Below, piece by piece: positions 5,608-8,236 of a stretch of 8,236 nt of DNA (positions are counted from its first letter, which is position 1; each line of letters begins with the position of its first letter). The stretch covers positions 1 to 8,236 of the forward strand of contig PXSD01000053.1 of assembly GCA_003023165.1 (NCBI GenBank), given 5' to 3'. The notes beneath the pieces were generated by a model that searched no databases, was not told the DNA's origin, and saw nothing but the letters and a program-made list of their open reading frames with translations. The position numbers were made by a program, and so were the translations under genes. Source of the stretch: Halobacteriales archaeon QS_9_67_15 (GTDB lineage: Archaea > Halobacteriota > Halobacteria > Halobacteriales > Haloarculaceae).

Positions 5608-5614
5608 AATAGGG
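5608..5614 (-). promoter_or_regulatory. TATA-like box of the acyltransferase gene
   Basis: CCCTATT on the minus strand, centred 28 nt before the ATG at 5583. Measured to the alternative GTG at 5589 the distance would be 22, which favours the ATG. Confidence 0.5.
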
Positions 5615-5646
5615 ATTTCCTTACCGGAGGGTTACCGCCCGACGGC

Positions 5647-5733
5647 GACGACCGACCGCTTCCCCGCTGCTCGACCCCCGAACGACACCGACCGACCGCG
5701 TCTCCGACGCTCGAGCGCCGGACGACCGACCGC
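5647..5733. repeat. Three copies of ACCGACCGC in a divergent promoter region
   Basis: ACCGACCGC occurs at 5651-5659, 5691-5699 and 5725-5733. The first and third are part of an exact 13-base repeat (GACGACCGACCGC at 5647-5659 and 5721-5733). They lie between the divergent acyltransferase and protease genes, upstream of both TATA-like boxes. They could be activator sites, or simply low-complexity GC-rich sequence. Confidence 0.3.
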
Positions 5734-5741
5734 GGCCCGGA

Positions 5742-5749
5742 GGCTTAAG
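5742..5749 (+). promoter_or_regulatory. TATA-like box of the CPBP gene
   Basis: GGCTTAAG, centred 28 nt before the ATG at 5774. It supports that start and a leaderless transcript. Confidence 0.55.
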
Positions 5750-5773
5750 CCCGGGACGCCCGACCCACAGACG

Positions 5774-6886
5774 ATGGCGGACTCCCGGTCGATACGCGGA
5801 CTCCTCTGGAACGACGACGAGTCCCGCCCCCGTGCGCCGTGGCGACTCGCGCTCGCGGTGGTCCTGCTCGTCGCCGGCGGCGTCGGCGGGTTCGTCGCCG
5901 CGTCGGGGATCACCGCGCTCACACCGAACGCCGCCGGACCGACGCTGACAGCGGTGCTGACGGTCGTCGCGCAGGTGGTCCAGGTGGCGGGCTTCGTCGC
6001 CGGCCTCGTCGCGGCGGCGGTGCTGGTCGACCGCCGATACCTCGCCGACGTGGGCCTGCGCCCGTCGCCAGCGTGGTGGGCCGACCTCGCGTTCGGCCTC
6101 GCGCTCGGCGTCGCGCTCCCGGCGCTCGTGTTCGCGCTCGAGTTCGCTGCCGGATTCCTCCGGGTCACCGGAACGTTCGTCACTCGCTCCGACCCGTCGC
6201 TCGGGATCGGACCCGGCGTCGCGCCGGTGGCGGCGCTCGCGCTCACGCTCGGCTACTTCGTGGGCGTCGGCGTCTTCGAGGAAATGTTCTTCCGGGGGTA
6301 CCTGCTGCCCAACGTCGCCGAGGGGCTGGACGGGTGGCTCGGGATCGGGTCGACGGGCGCACTCGCCGGTGCGGCGGTCGTCTCCGGCCTCGCCTTCGGC
6401 GTCGGGCACGGGTTGAACCCGAACGTTACCGCGCTCGCACTGGCGAACATCGCACTGTTCGGCGGCCTCTTCGCGGCGAGCTACCTCCTGACCGAACGCA
6501 TCGCCGTCGCGATCGGCCTCCACGTCACATGGAACTTCTCCATCGCCTCCGTCTTCGGGTTCCCCGTCAGCGGGTTCACGACGCCCGTGACCGTCGTCGC
6601 CGTCGAGCAGTCCGGCCCCGCGCTCGTGACCGGCGGCTCGTTCGGTCCCGAAGGCGGTCTCGTCGCGCTCCTCGCGCTCGTCGTCGGCGTCGGTGCGCTG
6701 GGCTGGTGGGTCAGGTGGCGCGAGGGGTCACTCGAGTGGCGGGTCGGCGTCGCCAGTCCGTCGCTCCGCGGTCGGCTCTTCGCCGACGAGAGCGCGGCGA
6801 CCGGACAGACCGACGAGACCGGTGGGCGCGCCGAAACCGTCGAAACCACAAAGGCCGACCGGGCTCCCGAGACCGACCGCGAGTGA
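5774..6886 (+). CDS. CPBP-family intramembrane glutamic protease
   Basis: 370 residues with about eight hydrophobic segments (near 24-46, 58-84, 103-128, 150-168, 195-211, 218-238, 243-262 and 296-312). All active-site motifs of the CPBP (Rce1/Abi-like) family are present: EEMFFRG with E169, E170 and R174; H212 in FGVGHG; H250 and N254 in GLHVTWN. Family members cleave inside or near membranes; roles include CaaX prenyl-protein processing in eukaryotes and bacteriocin immunity or regulated proteolysis in prokaryotes. The substrate here is unknown. The C-terminal tail (about 330-370) is soluble, Thr/Glu/Asp-rich and probably disordered. The ATG at 5774 is chosen for its promoter spacing; the longer in-frame extension overlaps the divergent acyltransferase gene and lacks coding character. 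It is transcribed alone and converges on the decayed region downstream. Confidence 0.93.
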   Translation: MADSRSIRGLLWNDDESRPRAPWRLALAVVLLVAGGVGGFVAASGITALTPNAAGPTLTAVLTVVAQVVQVAGFVAGLVAAAVLVDRRYLADVGLRPSPAWWADLAFGLALGVALPALVFALEFAAGFLRVTGTFVTRSDPSLGIGPGVAPVAALALTLGYFVGVGVFEEMFFRGYLLPNVAEGLDGWLGIGSTGALAGAAVVSGLAFGVGHGLNPNVTALALANIALFGGLFAASYLLTERIAVAIGLHVTWNFSIASVFGFPVSGFTTPVTVVAVEQSGPALVTGGSFGPEGGLVALLALVVGVGALGWWVRWREGSLEWRVGVASPSLRGRLFADESAATGQTDETGGRAETVETTKADRAPETDRE

Positions 6887-6889
6887 GCG

Positions 6890-7177
6890 TCACCGGTCGC
6901 CGTCCGTCCGGTCGACGCGCACGCCGCGTTCGTCCAGCGCCGCGAGCCCCCGCCCGTGTCGCACGAGAGCGCGTCGAAGACGGTGAGTTGCGGGTCGAAC
7001 GGCACCACGCGGTCGATCGCCCGCTCGGTGAAGCTCGGCCTCAGACCGCGGAGGACGACGTGTTCGACGCCCTCGGCCGCGCCAGCGGCGTACAGCGCGT
7101 GATACGTACCGGTTTCCCTCGCCGACGAGCGACACGCGGTCGGCGTCGGTCACCGAGCGGAGGAACTCGGCCGCGGT
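6890..7177 (-). pseudogene. Frameshifted gene remnant of unknown family
   Basis: Three protein-like segments on the minus strand occupy two frames. 7177-7106 gives RTAAEFLRSVTDADRVSLV then GEGNRY. 7101-6967 gives HALYAAGAAEGVEHVVLRGL, RPSFTERAIDRVV and PFDPQLTVFDAL. 6964-6890 gives VRHGRGLAALDERGVRVD then RTDGDR and TGA. Frame changes near 7102 (like a 1-base insertion) and 6965 (like a 1-base loss) compensate each other. The frame that stays open across the middle is Arg-rich nonsense there. Counting codons of the middle segment, 41 of 45 end in G or C, against 35 of 44 for the codon-aligned opposite strand, which favours this strand. The alternating hydrophobic pattern suggests an alpha/beta fold, but I do not recognise the family. 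The TGA lies 3 bases from the protease stop, tail to tail. Sequencing error is a possible alternative. Confidence 0.5.
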
Positions 7178-7181
7178 CCGG

Positions 7182-7298
7182 CTCCTCGGGACGGCCGGTT
7201 TCTTCGACAAGCACGTCGAATATTCGGACGAATCGCCCACCGAGGCGGCCGAGCGTCTTGAACGCGAGATAGACGCGTGCCTGGACGCGATCCGGTGA
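7182..7298 (+). pseudogene. C-terminal gene fragment, unknown
   Basis: The plus frame reads LLGTAGFFDKHVEYSDESPT then EAAERLEREIDACLDAIR and TGA (7296-7298). It is acidic, ends in an amphipathic helix and 32 of 40 codons around it end in G or C, like a genuine haloarchaeal C-terminus. Upstream of about 7180 the same frame loses protein character and no start codon is convincing, so only the end of a gene is left. A strong hairpin begins at once after the stop. The codon-aligned opposite strand (KTLGRLGGRFVRIFDVLVEE) could instead extend the minus-strand remnant; the two readings exclude each other. I slightly prefer the plus strand. Confidence 0.35.
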
Positions 7299-7358
7299 CG
7301 CGGCGGCGACTCTCGACCCACGAAACCCGCGGTGACTCCCGGTTCGTGGGCCGCCGCG
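7299..7358. repeat. Large interrupted hairpin
   Basis: Two perfect 8-bp pairings stack on each other: CGCGGCGG (7299-7306) with CCGCCGCG (7351-7358), and CCCACGAA (7317-7324) with TTCGTGGG (7343-7350). A 10-base bulge lies on the left side and an 18-base loop at the tip. It starts directly after the stop of the plus-strand fragment, so it could be that gene's terminator or an end of a mobile element. No T-run follows. Confidence 0.5.
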
Positions 7359-7423
7359 CCTGCCGCGAATCCACTGGACCGGTAGCGCCGAACAATTCTT
7401 TACTCGAACCCGACTCAGAGGGG

Positions 7424-7432
7424 ACTTATGTA
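7424..7432 (+). promoter_or_regulatory. TATA-like box of the winged-helix gene
   Basis: ACTTATGTA, centred 28 nt before the ATG at 7456, matches the spacing seen elsewhere here. A second AT-rich stretch, AATTCTTTACT, lies at 7394-7404 and could be a further upstream element or another promoter. Confidence 0.5.
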
Positions 7433-7455
7433 CGTGTGTGACCTTGAACACGGTA

Positions 7456-7713
7456 ATGACGCACCTGTACGCGATCCAGCGCGAGATCCTCGAGTTCCTG
7501 GACGACCGAGCCAGCGCGGAAGCCACCGCGATCCGCCGGCAGCTCACCTACACGTCCGACGTGACTATCACGTACGACGCTCTGGAGCCTCACCTGGAGG
7601 AGCTCGAGTCGCGGGGACACGTCGAGACTGCGGGCGTCGACAGCGCCGGCACGACGTACTACCGATTGGGCGACGCTCCGCAGGTGGCAACACCGCGGAC
7701 CGCGAGCGACTGA
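7456..7713 (+). CDS. Small winged-helix DNA-binding protein
   Basis: 85 residues from the ATG at 7456, starting MTHLYAIQREILEFLDDRAS. The order helix (REILEFLDD), helix (AEATAIRRQL), recognition-helix region (TYDALEPHLEELESRGHV) and wing (ETAGVDSAGTTYYRLGD) is that of a PadR/MarR-like winged helix, as in many short haloarchaeal regulators. There is no sensor domain, so it probably acts as a dimer responding to a partner or to its own level. Starts at 7438 (GTG) or in another frame at 7428 are less likely: the latter lies inside the TATA-like box. The gene is followed after 114 bases by the aldo/keto reductase gene in the same direction, a possible target, but that gene has its own promoter. 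Confidence 0.85.
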   Translation: MTHLYAIQREILEFLDDRASAEATAIRRQLTYTSDVTITYDALEPHLEELESRGHVETAGVDSAGTTYYRLGDAPQVATPRTASD

Positions 7714-7800
7714 CCGCGCGACACCGTCACGTTCTCGGACCGCGCGGCGACCGCGGTGGCTCCGCCACGGTCCCTCGACCGCGCGGCAACCGCGGCGGCT
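7712..7800. repeat. Direct repeats between the regulator and reductase genes
   Basis: A 24-base unit beginning GACCGCGCGGC occurs at 7738-7761 and 7777-7800 with 22 of 24 positions identical. A shorter copy, GACCGCGCGACACCG, starts at 7712 and overlaps the regulator's stop codon. The last copy ends inside the reductase's TATA-like box. A small hairpin (GTGGC-TCC-GCCAC, 7756-7768) lies in the middle. They could be binding sites for the adjacent winged-helix regulator or a local duplication. Confidence 0.5.
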
Positions 7801-7803
7801 AAG
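7797..7803 (+). promoter_or_regulatory. TATA-like box of the aldo/keto reductase gene
   Basis: GGCTAAG, centred 28 nt before the ATG at 7828 and directly adjoining the last copy of the 24-base repeat. Confidence 0.5.
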
Positions 7804-7827
7804 TGGACCGACACCTAATCCGCGGAC

Positions 7828-8236
7828 ATGAACCAGCGCGAACTCGGATCCTCCGGCGTCGAGGTCAGCGAGGTCGGTTTCGGCGCGTGGGTGGTCGGCA
7901 CCGACTGGTGGGGCGACCGCACCCGCGAGCAGGCCATCGACATGCTCCACCACGCCCTCGACCGGGGCATCACCTACTTCGACACCGGCGACGTGTACGG
8001 TCACGGCGACAGCGAGGAACTCGTCGGCGAGGCGCTCGGCGAGTACCGCGACGAAGTGACGGTCTCGACGAAGGTCGGCTACGACTTCTACAACAACCCC
8101 CAGGCCGGCCACGGCGAGCTCCCGAAGCGGCTCGACCCCGAGTGGATCGAGACGGCGCTCGACCGCTCGCTCGACAGGCTCGACATGGAGTACGTCGACC
8201 ACCTGATGCTCCACAACGCCGACGTCGACGAGGTCG
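7828..8236 (+). CDS. Aldo/keto reductase, N-terminal part (3' end outside window)
   Basis: 136 residues are visible, starting MNQRELGSSGVEVSEVGFGA; the frame is open to the last base. The aldo/keto reductase catalytic tetrad is complete: D52 and Y57 in FDTGDVYGHG, K82 in VSTKVGYD, and H129 in DHLMLHN. The enzyme should be a cytosolic NAD(P)H-dependent oxidoreductase acting on carbonyls or sugars, with a TIM-barrel fold; full-length relatives have about 300-330 residues, so roughly 40 percent is seen. The cofactor-binding C-terminal part is outside the window, so cofactor preference cannot be judged. The ATG at 7828 fits the family start and the TATA-like box. The winged-helix regulator upstream and the repeats between suggest possible local control. 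Confidence 0.95.
   Translation, partial: MNQRELGSSGVEVSEVGFGAWVVGTDWWGDRTREQAIDMLHHALDRGITYFDTGDVYGHGDSEELVGEALGEYRDEVTVSTKVGYDFYNNPQAGHGELPKRLDPEWIETALDRSLDRLDMEYVDHLMLHNADVDEV

Noticed and set aside
5486..5773. Upstream extension of the CPBP gene
   Set aside because: Overlaps the divergent acyltransferase, crosses its promoter and is not protein-like; the TATA-like box at 5742 fits the ATG at 5774.
5839..7272. Plus-strand open frame of 477 codons across the CPBP gene
   Set aside because: Extremely Arg-rich shadow; the protease frame has intact active-site residues. Only its end (6900-7100) touches the decayed region, where the opposite strand has better codon use.
7428..7802. Plus-strand frame of 124 codons starting at an ATG at 7428
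   Set aside because: Arg/Pro-rich and out of frame with the winged-helix domain; its ATG falls inside the likely TATA-like box.
7426..8214. Minus-strand open frame of 262 codons opposite the winged-helix and aldo/keto reductase genes
   Set aside because: Codon-mirror of the reductase, whose catalytic tetrad is on the plus strand.
1..8236. tRNA, rRNA, CRISPR array or complete insertion sequence
   Set aside because: No cloverleaf-like segment, rRNA-like stretch, regularly spaced repeat array or transposase was seen on reading both strands.

Overview
The window looks like chromosomal DNA from a haloarchaeon (class Halobacteria). GC is very high, codons end almost always in G or C, and the proteins are strongly acidic. 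Families typical of halophilic archaea are present: a single-domain KaiC-like ATPase, a 54-residue CxxC mini-protein, a Tat lipoprotein and short proteins with zinc ribbons. Nearly every gene that opens a transcription unit has a TATA-like box centred 25-28 nt before its start codon and no Shine-Dalgarno sequence, which is the pattern of leaderless archaeal transcripts. I cannot name the genus.

Layout. 1-318 (+): C-terminal part of an integral membrane protein. 359-826 (-): cupin fused to a zinc ribbon. 885-1049 (-): tiny CxxC protein. 1188-2000 (-): PHP-domain phosphoesterase. 2101-3201 (-): two-gene operon of a KaiC/RecA-like ATPase and a very acidic partner, coupled through a Shine-Dalgarno sequence made by the ATPase's last codons. 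3383-3688 and 3789-4088 (-): tandem paralogues, each one membrane helix plus linker plus C-terminal zinc ribbon. 4227-4496 (+): short Tat lipoprotein that looks like the remnant of a longer one. 4560-4676: nested inverted-repeat element between convergent genes. 4672-5583 (-): left-handed beta-helix acyltransferase. 5774-6886 (+): CPBP intramembrane protease with a complete active site. 6887-7455: no intact gene, but frameshifted coding remnants and a large hairpin. 7456-7713 (+): winged-helix regulator. 7828-8236 (+): aldo/keto reductase, cut by the window end.

The genes are mostly single transcription units for unrelated housekeeping or accessory tasks: redox, phosphoester hydrolysis, acyl transfer, membrane proteolysis and signalling ATPase. 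The only clear functional unit is the KaiC-like ATPase with its acidic partner. The tandem zinc-ribbon membrane proteins may form a second. The parts most worth a second look are the 117-bp nested palindrome at 4560-4676, which supplies the stop codon of the acyltransferase and lies next to a truncated lipoprotein; the decayed region 6887-7360; and the duplicated membrane zinc-ribbon pair with an operator-like palindrome at its promoter. I did not find a clear, wholly new multi-gene system.
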